Positions 34,928 through 44,152 of a stretch of DNA of 64,000 nucleotides are shown here, in pieces. The DNA lies in assembly GCF_018343695.1 (NCBI RefSeq), contig NZ_JAGYPJ010000001.1:3943744-4007743 (forward strand). Direction: 5' to 3'. Both the position numbers and the translations under genes were made by a program. The stretch comes from Lederbergia citrisecunda (lineage in GTDB: Bacteria; Bacillota; Bacilli; Bacillales; Bacillaceae_C). Position 1 is the stretch's first letter. Each line of letters starts with the position of its first letter. The notes beneath the pieces were generated by a model. It saw only the letters and a list, made by a program, of their open reading frames with translations, made no database searches and was not told the DNA's origin.

Positions 34928-35566
34928 ATGTTCACAGGGATTGTAGAAGACATAGGTAAAGTGACAGCCATAAAAAACGGACTTAAAAGCATGCAGCTGA
35001 CGATAGAATCTAAAAAGATATTAGAAGACATTCATCTTGGGGATAGTATTGCGGTAAACGGAATATGCTTGACCGTCGTTGAATTTTCGAATACGACCTT
35101 TACGGTTGATGTTATGCCCGAAACAGTAAAATCGACAAATATCCAATCTTTACAAATAGGGCATAAGGTTAATTTAGAACGTGCTATGCCGCCAACTGGT
35201 CGATTTGGTGGCCATTTCGTCTCGGGCCACGTTGATGGAACAGGTGAAATTTTGCGAAAAAGAAAAGTGGAAAATGCAGTCTATATCGATATTGGGATTG
35301 GTGAGGAGATGAGCCAATATTGTATGCTAAAGGGTTCAGTTGCCATTGATGGTATAAGTTTAACGATTTTCGATGTTCAACCTACAAAGTTGACTGTTTC
35401 CTTAATACCTCACACCTTTAAGGAGACGATTTTAAGAGATAAAAGAGAGCATGAATTAGTCAATATAGAAACTGATTTGCTGTCTAAATATGTAGTTAAT
35501 CATTTGAATCGAACTCAAAAAGGCTCTTCCATTACAATGGATTTTTTAAAACTGAATGGTTTTTAA
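34928..35566 (+). CDS. ribE: Riboflavin synthase (alpha chain)
   Basis: 212 residues, two homologous lumazine-binding halves: MFTGIVEDIGKV at residue 1 with NGICLTVVEF, and VSGHVDGTGEI near residue 98 with DGISLTIFDV. It dismutates two 6,7-dimethyl-8-ribityllumazine molecules to riboflavin. Starts 9 bp after ribD in the same operon. Confidence 0.95.
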   Translation: MFTGIVEDIGKVTAIKNGLKSMQLTIESKKILEDIHLGDSIAVNGICLTVVEFSNTTFTVDVMPETVKSTNIQSLQIGHKVNLERAMPPTGRFGGHFVSGHVDGTGEILRKRKVENAVYIDIGIGEEMSQYCMLKGSVAIDGISLTIFDVQPTKLTVSLIPHTFKETILRDKREHELVNIETDLLSKYVVNHLNRTQKGSSITMDFLKLNGF

Positions 35567-35585
35567 GAAAGGCGGTGTATAGATA

Positions 35586-36776
35586 TTGTTTAATACTATT
35601 GAAGAAGCAATAGACGATTTGAAAAAAGGTAAAATAATTATTGTTGTAGATGATGAAGACCGTGAAAATGAGGGAGATTTTTTTGTGCTAGGGGATTACG
35701 CTACGCCTGAGAATATCAATTTTATGGCAAGGCATGGACGTGGGTTAATCTGTACACCCATCACGGAACAATTGGCAAAGCAACTTAAATTAACTCCAAT
35801 GGTTGATGAAAATACGGACAATCATCAAACAGCCTTTACGGTAAGCATTGATCATAAGAACACGAAAACTGGAATTAGTGCATTTGAAAGGTCTGAAACA
35901 ATAACTAATCTTTTAAATTCAGAATCAATAGGCGAAGATTTCCGTCGACCTGGTCATATTTTTCCACTAGTAGCAAAAGAAAATGGTGTACTTAAGAGAC
36001 AAGGACATACGGAAGCTGCGGTAGATTTTGCAAATCTTTGTAGTGCAAGCCCTGTAGGTGTCATTTGCGAAATTATGAGTGACAACGGTGAAATGGCGAG
36101 AGTACCAGAGCTAATTAAATTGTCTAATGAATTTAATCTGAAGTTAGTAACCATTTCGGATTTAGCTACTTATCGATACAAGCATGATCAACTGGTAAAA
36201 CGTGAGGCGTCTGTAAAGCTTCCTACTTCATTCGGTGAATTTCAGATGATTGGCTATTCCAATCAGATAGATGGTGAAGATCACGTAGCAATCCTTAAAG
36301 GAAGTGTTGGAAAAGATGACGTTCCTCTTGTTCGTATTCATTCTGAGTGTTTGACAGGTGATATTTTTCATTCAAAACGCTGTGATTGCGGCCCTCAATT
36401 AGTTCAATCATTGGCTATGATTGAAGAAGCAGGACAAGGAGTCATTCTTTACATGAGTCAAGAAGGCAGGGGCATTGGATTAATTAACAAATTAAAAACT
36501 TATGAGCTGCAAGAGCAAGGTTACGATACGGTTGAGGCGAATGTAAAATTAGGATTTCCGCCAGAAATGCGTGAGTACGGGCTATGTGCTCAAATGCTCC
36601 GTGATCTTGGTATATCACAAGTACGCTTAATGACGAACAATCCGGAGAAGATTGAAAGTTTGACAAAATACGGAATAAAAGTTGTGGAGCGAGTTCCTAT
36701 AGAAATTCCTGCAGTGGAAGAAAACAAACAATATTTAATGACAAAGAAAGAAAAAATGAATCATATTTTAGCATAG
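35586..36776 (+). CDS. ribBA: Bifunctional DHBP synthase / GTP cyclohydrolase II
   Basis: 396 residues. The RibB half has [11 protein letters not shown] (around residues 22-32) and RRPGHIFPL. The RibA half has [18 protein letters not shown] with three zinc cysteines, then [11 protein letters not shown]. It makes 3,4-dihydroxy-2-butanone 4-phosphate from ribulose-5-phosphate and the pyrimidine precursor from GTP. Starts with TTG after AAAGGCGGTG; third gene of the rib operon. Confidence 0.95.
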   Translation: MFNTIEEAIDDLKKGKIIIVVDDEDRENEGDFFVLGDYATPENINFMARHGRGLICTPITEQLAKQLKLTPMVDENTDNHQTAFTVSIDHKNTKTGISAFERSETITNLLNSESIGEDFRRPGHIFPLVAKENGVLKRQGHTEAAVDFANLCSASPVGVICEIMSDNGEMARVPELIKLSNEFNLKLVTISDLATYRYKHDQLVKREASVKLPTSFGEFQMIGYSNQIDGEDHVAILKGSVGKDDVPLVRIHSECLTGDIFHSKRCDCGPQLVQSLAMIEEAGQGVILYMSQEGRGIGLINKLKTYELQEQGYDTVEANVKLGFPPEMREYGLCAQMLRDLGISQVRLMTNNPEKIESLTKYGIKVVERVPIEIPAVEENKQYLMTKKEKMNHILA

Positions 36777-36788
36777 GAGAGATTTAAA

Positions 36789-37253
36789 ATGGGACAAGTA
36801 TTTGAGGCACAATTAATTGGAACAGGGTTGAAAATAGGGATAGTGGTAGGTAGATTTAATGAATTTTTAACAGGAAAATTATTGGGCGGTGCTTTGGACG
36901 GCTTGAAACGCCACGGTGTTTCCGAGGAAGATATTGATGTAGCTTGGGTGCCAGGTGCTTTTGAGGTTCCTTTTATTGCGAAAAAGATGGCGGAAACAAA
37001 AACGTATGATGCCATTATCGGTCTAGGGACCGTAATCCGTGGATCCACGTCTCATTATGATTATGTATGTAATGAAGCAGCAAAAGGTATAGCTTCTGTA
37101 GGTTTATCAACAGGTGTACCTGTAATTTTTGGCATTGTGACAACAGAAAACATCGAACAAGCCATTGAGCGCTCGGGGACAAAGTCAGGCAACAAAGGTT
37201 ACGATGCTGCAGTATCAGCGATTGAGATGGCTAATTTGAATCGTTTATTTTAA
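36789..37253 (+). CDS. ribH: 6,7-dimethyl-8-ribityllumazine synthase
   Basis: 154 residues. [18 protein letters not shown] at the N-terminus, VPGAFEVPF and [23 protein letters not shown] with the catalytic histidine H86 are characteristic. Forms the icosahedral shell that condenses the two precursors. AGGAGAG before the ATG; last gene of the rib operon, followed by a terminator. No ribT follows. Confidence 0.95.
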   Translation: MGQVFEAQLIGTGLKIGIVVGRFNEFLTGKLLGGALDGLKRHGVSEEDIDVAWVPGAFEVPFIAKKMAETKTYDAIIGLGTVIRGSTSHYDYVCNEAAKGIASVGLSTGVPVIFGIVTTENIEQAIERSGTKSGNKGYDAAVSAIEMANLNRLF

Positions 37254-37325
37254 CATTGTTCGATTTAAGTTAGACTACGATTAAAAATAGACAGAAGGAT
37301 TTCATAAACAATCAATAAACAATTG

Positions 37326-37353
37326 ACTATATCCATGAGGGTATAGTTTTTTT
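37326..37353 (+). terminator. Terminator of the rib operon
   Basis: ACTATATCC and GGGTATAGT pair with a 4-nt loop, with TTTTTTTG after them, about 75 nt beyond ribH. Confidence 0.85.
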
Positions 37354-37363
37354 GTTCAATTAA

Positions 37364-37396
37364 TTATTACCAGGTACTAATACTTGGTGTTATAAT
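37364..37396 (+). promoter_or_regulatory. FapR-type operator and extended -10 promoter of fabH
   Basis: TTATTACCAGGTACTAA (37364-37380) is a near-palindromic 17-mer close to the FapR consensus TTAGTACCTGGTACTAA. TG-T-TATAAT (37388-37396) is an extended -10; the operator covers the -35 region. FapR, released by malonyl-CoA, controls fabH genes in Bacillus, so the same control is likely here. Confidence 0.75.
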
Positions 37397-37420
37397 AGAA
37401 GCAAAAAGGAGTGAAATCGT

Positions 37421-38404
37421 ATGATTCCATCTAAAGCTCGGATAACCGCCATTGGTACCTACGTTCCTGAGAAGAAATTAACAAATGAAGATTTGGAAAA
37501 AATGGTTGATACAAATGATGAATGGATTGTACAGAGGACAGGAATGAAGGAAAGAAGAATTGCAGGTGAAGAGGAATTTGCATCCCACTTGGCGTATAAA
37601 GCAATAGAAAATTTGATTGAGAAATATAGTAAGGATGTAAAAGACGTTGATTGTATCATAGTTGCCACGACCACATCAGACTATGCGTTTCCTAGTGTTG
37701 CCTGTCAAATTCAAAATCACTTTAAAATTCCTTGTACAGGAGCATTTGACTTGAATGCTACGTGTGCGGGCTTTACGTATGGTTTGCATCTAGCCAATAA
37801 TTTAATAACTGCAGGAGCCCATAAAAAAATATTAGTTGTAGCAACGGAAACTTTATCAAAAGTGACTGATTATGAAGATAGAACAACTTGTATTTTGTTC
37901 GGAGATAGTGCTGGGGCTATGCTAGTCGAGTATGATAATGAAAATCCTAGTTTCTTGGCCGCTCATATGGGAGCAAATGGTGAAGGGGGCATTCATGTTT
38001 ACCGTACATCATTTTCAACAACGATGGACGGAAAACCATTAAGCGATTCAGGAAAAATCGTTCAAAATGGCAGGGAAGTATATAAATGGGCATCGCGAAC
38101 TGTACCAGAAGGAATTCAAGCATTAGTAGGTATTGCTCAGTTAAATATAGACAATATTGATTGGTTCATCCCCCATAGTGCTAATTTAAGAATGATTGAA
38201 TCAATTTGTGAAAAATCAAATGTTTCGATAGAAAAAACATTAACGAGTGTGAAGTACTTTGGAAATACCTCATCTGCATCTATTCCTTTAGCTCTTAACC
38301 TTGGCATCGAAGACGGTAAAGTGAAAAATGGGGATACATTATTACTTTACGGTTTTGGTGGAGGACTTACACATTTAGGTCTATTGTTAAAATGGAACCT
38401 ATGA
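37421..38404 (+). CDS. fabH: 3-oxoacyl-ACP synthase III (KAS III)
   Basis: 327 residues. The catalytic triad is C115 (LNATCAGF), the His of FIPHSANLRMIE and the Asn of YFGNTSSAS. DEWIVQRTGMKERRIA is the usual N-terminal signature and YGFGGGLTHLG the end. It condenses acyl-CoA with malonyl-ACP to start (branched) fatty acids. No fabF follows, so it resembles the monocistronic FabHB arrangement. Confidence 0.95.
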   Translation: MIPSKARITAIGTYVPEKKLTNEDLEKMVDTNDEWIVQRTGMKERRIAGEEEFASHLAYKAIENLIEKYSKDVKDVDCIIVATTTSDYAFPSVACQIQNHFKIPCTGAFDLNATCAGFTYGLHLANNLITAGAHKKILVVATETLSKVTDYEDRTTCILFGDSAGAMLVEYDNENPSFLAAHMGANGEGGIHVYRTSFSTTMDGKPLSDSGKIVQNGREVYKWASRTVPEGIQALVGIAQLNIDNIDWFIPHSANLRMIESICEKSNVSIEKTLTSVKYFGNTSSASIPLALNLGIEDGKVKNGDTLLLYGFGGGLTHLGLLLKWNL

Positions 38405-38586
38405 AATAGATAAAGACTCTTTTCTTAAACTTTGTTTTTTTCGTGATGAAAATCTTATATACATCCTCATTGGGGTTAGAAGTGACTATCCATTTTAAGA
38501 AAAGATGCCCCGAATTATGGCTACTTTAGGATTTATTACAGTTTACGAAAGGCAATAATCTATCCGAAAATAGTCCAGATAAAAAA

Positions 38587-38615
38587 GAGGAAAGGATAAA
38601 CAATTTCCTTTCCTC
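38587..38615 (-). terminator. Terminator of the EamA transporter
   Basis: GAGGAAAGG and CCTTTCCTC pair with an 11-nt loop; A6 on the plus strand gives the T-tail for the minus transcript. It lies just after the EamA stop codon. Confidence 0.8.
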
Positions 38616-38625
38616 AATGTAATAT

Positions 38626-39534
38626 TTATTTTGCTAACTTATTTATCGAAAGTGGATTTGCGCTAGGTTTTGAACTTTGTACATTCCCGAATATAATTCC
38701 ACCTAGTATTAAAACAACTCCAAACCATTGAGACAAGCCGACATGTTCAGCTAAAATGATTGAAGCCATCGTCACAGCTACTGGAAGCTCGGACGCAGAT
38801 AAAATTGTTCCAAGACTTGGTCCAACATGAGGCATCCCGATTGAAAATAACAGCGGAGGTAAAGCTACACCGAATAATCCTAGAAATAAACCATATGGAG
38901 CAACCCCCATCGCGACATGTATATCTGCTAAAAATACAGGTGGGAATATGGCGCTGGCTGTGATAAAAGCACCTGTAGCTATAAGAGTGCTTCTTTGGAC
39001 AGGTGGTAATTGCTTTTCGACTGAACCACTTAGAAAAATTGAAACGGTAAAAGTTATAGCTGAGAGTATGCCCCAAACTGAACCTTGCCACGTAACATTT
39101 ATCCCTTTTTCAACGACAATCCCTGCTGCAAGAACAGAGCCGAGGATTAAGATGATAATTGAAATAATTTTATTGAAATCGGGCTTTTTCTTGAACAAAG
39201 CCCAATCTATAAATGTTCCAATCCATACGAATTGAAATAGGAAAATGATCGCTAAAGATGCGTTCAATGATTGTAAAGCTTGGTAATAAAATACACCTGT
39301 TAAGCCGAAGGGAAGTCCCGATAATAAAAGTTTCCCTAATTGTTTATATTTCATTTTTTGTTTCTTTGTAAATAGGAAAATCAGCCAAATAAGTAATACG
39401 CCAAAAAAGTATTGGCCACCAATTACTTCTGTCACTGAAAAACCAGCTCCATAAGCTAACTTCACAACAGTTGATAGCACTCCGTAAGAACATCCGCCTA
39501 AAAACACAATTAAGGCATATTGCCATGTTTTCAT
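38626..39534 (-). CDS. EamA/DMT-family transporter
   Basis: 302 residues, ten hydrophobic segments in two EamA repeats (about 5-135 and 150-290). ATG 39534 follows AAAGGATG; the longer frame begins inside the leader terminator. Members export metabolites, amino acids or drugs. The substrate is not known. Transcription should be attenuated by the terminator that ends 22 nt before this start. Confidence 0.87.
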   Translation of the reverse strand: MKTWQYALIVFLGGCSYGVLSTVVKLAYGAGFSVTEVIGGQYFFGVLLIWLIFLFTKKQKMKYKQLGKLLLSGLPFGLTGVFYYQALQSLNASLAIIFLFQFVWIGTFIDWALFKKKPDFNKIISIIILILGSVLAAGIVVEKGINVTWQGSVWGILSAITFTVSIFLSGSVEKQLPPVQRSTLIATGAFITASAIFPPVFLADIHVAMGVAPYGLFLGLFGVALPPLLFSIGMPHVGPSLGTILSASELPVAVTMASIILAEHVGLSQWFGVVLILGGIIFGNVQSSKPSANPLSINKLAK

Positions 39535-39556
39535 ATGTTCCATCCTTTCTACACAT

Positions 39557-39594
39557 AAAAAAGCCACGCAACTGTTTTTATACAGTTGTGTGGC
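39557..39594 (-). terminator. Leader terminator in front of the EamA gene
   Basis: On the minus strand GCCACACAACTG and CAGTTGCGTGGC form a 12-bp stem (one G-T pair) followed directly by TTTTTT. It is inside the transcript started at about 39649 and just upstream of the ribosome site, so it must be by-passed for expression. Confidence 0.8.
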
Positions 39595-39655
39595 GAAAAT
39601 AGAGAATCTCTAGAAAAGTCCACAAATCATTTTTTAGTATTTAAGTTACGATAAT

Positions 39656-39684
39656 AGTATAAAATTGGCGAGAGGTCATGTCAA
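39656..39684 (-). promoter_or_regulatory. Consensus promoter of the EamA gene
   Basis: TTGACA (39684-39679), 17 bp, TATACT (39661-39656) on the minus strand. The predicted start near 39649 gives a leader of about 115 nt. Confidence 0.8.
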
Positions 39685-39712
39685 TGGAAGATGTAAGTAA
39701 AAGGAGCTTTTA

Positions 39713-40699
39713 ATGATGGAAGCTAAATGTGTGAAATACTATGATTTTGGCAATCCCCAAGATGTGCTGACAATTGAAAATAGGCATATTCAAAATCCTG
39801 GTGCTGGGGAAATTTTTGTTCGAATGATTACGCGTCCAATCAATCCTTCAGATCTAATTCCCATTTATGGATCATATTCACATCGAATTTCTTTACCGGT
39901 GATTCCGGGCTACGAAGGTGTTGGTGTTGTAGAAGAAGTGGGTCCTTCAGTACCGAAGGAACTACTTGGTAGGCGTATATTACCACTTCGCGGGGAAGGA
40001 ACGTGGCAAGAATATGTTCAAGCACCTGCGGAATTGGCAATTCTAATTCCGGATACAATAGATGATTTTACAGCAGCTCAGCTATACATTAATCCTGTCA
40101 CCGCCTGGATTGTTTGTACGAAAATATTACAGATGCAACCGGGGGAATTTTTACTTGTTAATGCCTGTGGTTCTTCGATCGGTAGAATCTTTGCCCAGTT
40201 ATCAAACATTCTTGGCTTTAAGCTAATCGCGGTCGTAAGAAAGGACCTTCATATTAAAGAGTTGCTCGAACTTGGAGCTACATACGTTATCAATACATCC
40301 GAATCATCACTAGTTAATGAGGTTCGGGAAGTAACGAATGGACGAGGAGTAACGGCTGCAATCGATTCTGTCGGAGGTCAAGATGGCCTAGAATTAGCTT
40401 ATTGTCTTCAACCTAACGGCAATTTCTTATCAATCGGACTTTTATCAGGTAAACCCGTCGATTGGAAGAAAATCTCTCCATTAGCAAATGTAAAGCTGTT
40501 TCATTTGCGTCATTGGAATCAAAAAGTATCTGTAAAAGAATGGCATTATACATTTAATCAGATGATTTCTTTTATTAGCGAAAAAAGATTGACACTCATG
40601 ACCCCATGCAATCATTACGACTTAATGCATGTAAAAGAAGCAGTCCGTGCAGTTCAATCCCATGATAAAAATAGAGGAAAAGTATTCTTGAACAGTTAA
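39713..40699 (+). CDS. MDR-family zinc-independent alcohol dehydrogenase / enoyl reductase-like
   Basis: 328 residues. The N-terminal GroES-like part has RPINPSDL and VIPGYEGVGVVEEVG; the Rossmann part has VNACGSSIGRIFAQLSNILG, with ACGSSIG in place of the usual GAAGGVG, and AIDSVGG. This fits the quinone oxidoreductase/trans-2-enoyl reductase branch. AAGGAG precedes paired ATGs (39713 and 39716). Substrate unknown. Confidence 0.85.
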   Translation: MMEAKCVKYYDFGNPQDVLTIENRHIQNPGAGEIFVRMITRPINPSDLIPIYGSYSHRISLPVIPGYEGVGVVEEVGPSVPKELLGRRILPLRGEGTWQEYVQAPAELAILIPDTIDDFTAAQLYINPVTAWIVCTKILQMQPGEFLLVNACGSSIGRIFAQLSNILGFKLIAVVRKDLHIKELLELGATYVINTSESSLVNEVREVTNGRGVTAAIDSVGGQDGLELAYCLQPNGNFLSIGLLSGKPVDWKKISPLANVKLFHLRHWNQKVSVKEWHYTFNQMISFISEKRLTLMTPCNHYDLMHVKEAVRAVQSHDKNRGKVFLNS

Positions 40700-40894
40700 T
40701 TATTTCAACGTTGATAACGGATTACAAATGAGCCATCCATCGTGCCCGTAAAGAAGAAAAAACGAACTCTTAGGTCTTTGAAGCAATTATTGTGACAATA
40801 TGCAAGAAAACTTGACTCTGAGGTCACTATGAAAAAACCAATGTGCTTGTAAATTAGAGAACGGATAACTTTTATTGGATGTAAATCACAAAGC

Positions 40895-40939
40895 TTGACA
40901 TTCCCGGATTGTATAAATATAATTACTTACATAAAGTAA
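40895..40939 (+). promoter_or_regulatory. Consensus promoter with operator, FMN-reductase gene
   Basis: TTGACA (40895-40900), 17 bp, TATAAT (40918-40923) is a perfect sigma-A promoter. TTACTT-ACATA-AAGTAA (40923-40939) is a perfect inverted repeat over the start point. The arms resemble YodB/CatR-type (DUF24 MarR/HxlR) operators that control azoreductases and quinone reductases in Bacillus; no such regulator is adjacent. A further imperfect repeat, ATAATACTC/GAGTGTTAT, follows at about 40948. Confidence 0.65.
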
Positions 40940-41015
40940 CCAACTGATAATACTCAAGCGAGTGTTATGTTCGTTAGTACTTTATCATCAAAGAGTCATT
41001 TAGGAGGAAAAATAC

Positions 41016-41564
41016 ATGGCACAAGAAAAATTAAACATCGGAATTATTTTAGGAAGTACTCGTCAAGGACGCGTTAGTCCACAGGTTGGAGAATGGGTAA
41101 AAGGGATCGCTGATAAGCGTGAAGATGCTAATTACGAGATCGTAGATATAGCAGAATATAAATTGCCATTTTTAGGAGAAGGTACTGGTACCGAACCAGG
41201 ATTACAAGCTTGGAATGAAAAGCTTGCTAGTTTAGATGGATTTGTTTTTATTGTTCAAGAATACAACCACAGCATTACAGGAGCTTTAAAAAATGCTTTG
41301 GATTCAGCTCGTGATGTATGGTATAACAAAGCTGCTGGAATCGTAAGTTATGGTTCTACAGGTGGAGCTCGTGCAGCTGAACATTTACGTGGAATCTGTG
41401 GAGAATTGAAAATTGCTGATGTTCGTACACATCCAACACTATCATTATTTACAGACTTTGAAAACTTCAGTGAATTCAAACCAGCTGAGTTACATCTACA
41501 AAATGTAAATACTATGCTTGAAGAAGTTGTTTCTTGGAGCGGCGCGTTAAAAACAGTAAGATAA
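41016..41564 (+). CDS. NADPH-dependent FMN reductase / quinone reductase
   Basis: 182 residues, flavodoxin-like fold. IILGSTRQGRVSPQVGEWV (near residue 10) is the FMN phosphate loop, FVFIVQEYNHSITGALKNALD the flavin ring segment, and VSYGSTGGARAAEHLR the NADPH-side loop. Such YieF/ChrR/AzoR-like enzymes reduce quinones, azo dyes and chromate by two electrons. It has the strong regulated promoter above. AGGAGG precedes the ATG. An IS element is inserted 12 bp after the stop. Confidence 0.9.
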   Translation: MAQEKLNIGIILGSTRQGRVSPQVGEWVKGIADKREDANYEIVDIAEYKLPFLGEGTGTEPGLQAWNEKLASLDGFVFIVQEYNHSITGALKNALDSARDVWYNKAAGIVSYGSTGGARAAEHLRGICGELKIADVRTHPTLSLFTDFENFSEFKPAELHLQNVNTMLEEVVSWSGALKTVR

Positions 41565-41607
41565 ATACAAAATAAGGAGGTTGGGACAAAACTCACCTCT
41601 GAATGAA

Positions 41608-41650
41608 AAAGCCGGAGAAATTTTACAACGAGTAAAATTTCTCCGGCTTT
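41608..41650. terminator. Hairpin at the left end of the IS
   Basis: AAAGCCGGAGAAATTTTAC and GTAAAATTTCTCCGGCTTT are perfect 19-bp arms around a 5-nt loop. It should stop transcripts entering from the FMN-reductase gene. Confidence 0.8.
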
Positions 41651-41731
41651 GAATATTTTTGCAATAAAATAAGGACAACTTCTGATAAAATTAAGTTACC
41701 ACACCAAATCTAATCAGAAAGAAGTGTCCTT

Positions 41732-43300
41732 ATGTTTAAAAATTATAACATGAATCAAATAGTTTTGCCTTTAGATTTAGAAGTAAAATTACAAAGTAAT
41801 GATATTGCCTTCCATATCCATCATTTAGTTGAAAGTATTCCTCATGAAGCGTTCGAACCATTTCTACGAAATGAGGGCTGTCCTGCCTATCACCCACGCA
41901 TGATGCTTAAACTTATCTTATGTGCCTATTCGCAATCTGTCTTCTCAGGGCGCAAAATTGAAGCCCAATTAAAAGACAGTATCCGTATGATGTGGCTGGC
42001 TCAAGGGTATGAACCGAGCTACCGCACAATCAACCGATTCCGTGTTCAAGCAGAAGTGAAAGAATTAATACGCCAATGTTTCGTCCAATTCCGTTGCCAA
42101 TTGATCGAAGAAAAACTTATCGATCAAGAAGCTGTTTTTATTGATGGTACAAAGATAGAGGCAAATGCGAATAAATTTACCTTTGTATGGAAGAAATCTA
42201 TCGAAAAGTATCATATTGGATTAATTGAAAAGTCAAATGAACTATACAACGAGTTACTTGAAAAAGAAATTATACCTGAAATTGAACGAGAAAGTGAAGA
42301 ACAGTTATCACTTGAAGAACTTACTCAATTAGCCAAAAAGGTAGACGATGTCGTTACTGAGTATGACAAAAGAATCGGAGATTCTTCAGATGTAGAAGAA
42401 CGTAAAGTTTTAAGAAATAAGCGGAAATTCCCGAAACAAGCACGGAAACAATTAATGGATTATATTGTTCGAAAACAAAACTATCAACGAGACTTTGAAA
42501 TCTTTGGCGAACGAAATAGTTATTCAAAGACGGATCACGATGCGACATTTATGCGCATGAAAGATGATTATATGAAAAATGGTCAATTGAAGGCAGGCTA
42601 TAATGTACAAGTCGCAACAGAGGGTCAATATGCGCTTGCCTATAATCTATTTTCAAATCCCACAGATACACGTACATTAATCCCTTTCTTAGACACAATT
42701 GAGGAAGATTATTTTAAGTTACCAAAGCATATTGTCGCAGATGCAGGTTATGGTAGTGAACAGAATTATGATGATGTCATTTCGAATCGTAAACGAGAAG
42801 CTTTAATTACGTATGGCATGTACCTCAAAGAGCAAAAGAAAAAATATAAACAAAACGAATTCAATCCAGACAACTGGCATTATGATAAAGAAAACGATAC
42901 ATACACTTGCCCAAATCAACAAAGCGTAGTTTTTAAATATCATTCTGTACGTATGGATAAAACAGGCTTCAAACGAGAGTTTAAGATCTATGAATGTGAA
43001 GACTGTTCAGGCTGCCCTTTCCGTTCATCATGTACAAAAGCAAAAGAGGGAAATAATCGAAAATTAATGGTGAATGAGAAGTGGGAACAACAAAAAGAAT
43101 ATGTGAGAGCGAAGCTTTCAGAAGAAAAAACGAGTTCCATCTATCGTAAACGAAAAATCGATGTGGAACCAGTTTTTGGATTCTTGAAGGCTAATTTGCG
43201 TTTCACTCGATTTTCTTTACGAGGAAAATCGAAGGTTGAAAACGAAATGGGTCTAGCGTTAATGGCTGTGAATTTACGAAAATTCGCAGCCAACAACTAA
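41732..43300 (+). CDS. IS1182-family DDE transposase
   Basis: 522 residues, full length. The N-terminal helical domain (YHPRMMLKLILCAYSQ...SYRTINRFR) is followed by the DDE core: FIDGTKIEANANKFTF (first Asp), IVADAGYGSEQNYD (second Asp) and KIDVEPVFGFLKANLRFTRF (Glu). CEDCSGCPFRSSC is the cysteine-rich insertion usual in this group. No frameshift or internal stop is seen, so it may be active. Confidence 0.95.
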   Translation: MFKNYNMNQIVLPLDLEVKLQSNDIAFHIHHLVESIPHEAFEPFLRNEGCPAYHPRMMLKLILCAYSQSVFSGRKIEAQLKDSIRMMWLAQGYEPSYRTINRFRVQAEVKELIRQCFVQFRCQLIEEKLIDQEAVFIDGTKIEANANKFTFVWKKSIEKYHIGLIEKSNELYNELLEKEIIPEIERESEEQLSLEELTQLAKKVDDVVTEYDKRIGDSSDVEERKVLRNKRKFPKQARKQLMDYIVRKQNYQRDFEIFGERNSYSKTDHDATFMRMKDDYMKNGQLKAGYNVQVATEGQYALAYNLFSNPTDTRTLIPFLDTIEEDYFKLPKHIVADAGYGSEQNYDDVISNRKREALITYGMYLKEQKKKYKQNEFNPDNWHYDKENDTYTCPNQQSVVFKYHSVRMDKTGFKREFKIYECEDCSGCPFRSSCTKAKEGNNRKLMVNEKWEQQKEYVRAKLSEEKTSSIYRKRKIDVEPVFGFLKANLRFTRFSLRGKSKVENEMGLALMAVNLRKFAANN

Positions 43301-43329
43301 GAATGAATAAGCATTAATATAGAAAATAG

Positions 43330-43367
43330 AAAAAAGCGAAATTAAGTACGCTCAATTTCGCTTTTTT
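43330..43367. terminator. Hairpin at the right end of the IS
   Basis: AAAAAAGCGAAATT and AATTTCGCTTTTTT are perfect arms; either strand has a T-tail. It ends the transposase transcript and shields the convergent gene. Confidence 0.8.
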
Positions 43368-43405
43368 CGTTAATTGAAGCTAGTTATGTCCCAGCCTCTT
43401 TTAAA

Positions 43406-44152
43406 TTACTTATTATTTTCCCAAACTTTAAGTAGAGACTCATAAATATTTTTCGTATCTTCACTATTTTTTCGATTTAAAATTAAGTAGTCCTTTTTTG
43501 TAGTTACATATAAATAAGGTTTGTTTTTCCCATTCACAAATAATAAGCCACTACCGTACGGTTCTTCTAATTGAAAACGACCCTTTAACTGACCAGATGC
43601 TGCAAAGCCATTTGACTTCATAATCACTTCCGGAAGTTCTTCTAACAGTTCAACGGACGTTATATCCTCGATGGTCCATTCGACTCCGTACATTCCCGAT
43701 ATTTTGAAGTTTTCTTGATTAACAGTAACCTCGTTGTCTACCCAGCCTGCGATTGTGAGGCCGCCAACTAATGCAATGGTTACAGCCATGATCCCTCCTG
43801 TAATCCAGTACATTTTCTTACGTTTGTGAGGGACTTCGTATTTTTGCATCCAAATGAGGCCGCCAAGCAAAGCAAGTAAAAAGATGGCAAGGCCAATCTC
43901 AAAACCATATGGGATAGGTAGCAGCCCTGCTATAAACGTTGCTGCAAACAAATAAAACGTTATTTTGAAAATATTCCCAAGCGCCTCCATGTACCCATTT
44001 TGAATTAAATATTCCTGTTCTTCTTTCGGCCTGTTCAAAAAACCAGAAATGAGGCTATATTCCTTTTTCTTCACGATTAAATACGTTAAGCCACCGTGAA
44101 TAATCAATGCCCAGCCCATTACGATTATAAAAATAATTGTACCAGTACTCAT
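43406..44152 (-). CDS. DUF3784-like membrane protein with C-terminal PH-like region
   Basis: 248 residues from ATG 44152 (GATGGTG 6 nt before). The longer open frame to 44344 runs into the divergent carboxypeptidase gene and is rejected. The first helix, then KKKEYSLISGFLNRPKEEQEYL, is the DUF3784 pattern; two further helices follow (about residues 55-100) and a fourth near 115-133. The C-terminal 110 residues, VNQENFKISGMYGVEW...YLYVTTKKDYLILN, look like a bacterial PH domain. Function unknown. Confidence 0.65.
   Translation of the reverse strand: MSTGTIIFIIVMGWALIIHGGLTYLIVKKKEYSLISGFLNRPKEEQEYLIQNGYMEALGNIFKITFYLFAATFIAGLLPIPYGFEIGLAIFLLALLGGLIWMQKYEVPHKRKKMYWITGGIMAVTIALVGGLTIAGWVDNEVTVNQENFKISGMYGVEWTIEDITSVELLEELPEVIMKSNGFAASGQLKGRFQLEEPYGSGLLFVNGKNKPYLYVTTKKDYLILNRKNSEDTKNIYESLLKVWENNK

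Larger units (their letters stand above)
41577..43398. mobile_element. IS1182-family insertion sequence, apparently intact
   Basis: Terminal inverted repeats: GAGGTTGGGACAAAACT (41577-41593) at the left and its match GAGGCTGGGACATAACT (complement of the right end, 43398-43382). Length about 1.82 kb with one complete transposase gene. Hairpins at 41608-41650 and 43330-43367 close off the ends. No clear target duplication is seen. It sits between two convergent genes, 12 bp after one stop and 7 bp from the other, so neither is broken. Confidence 0.88.
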
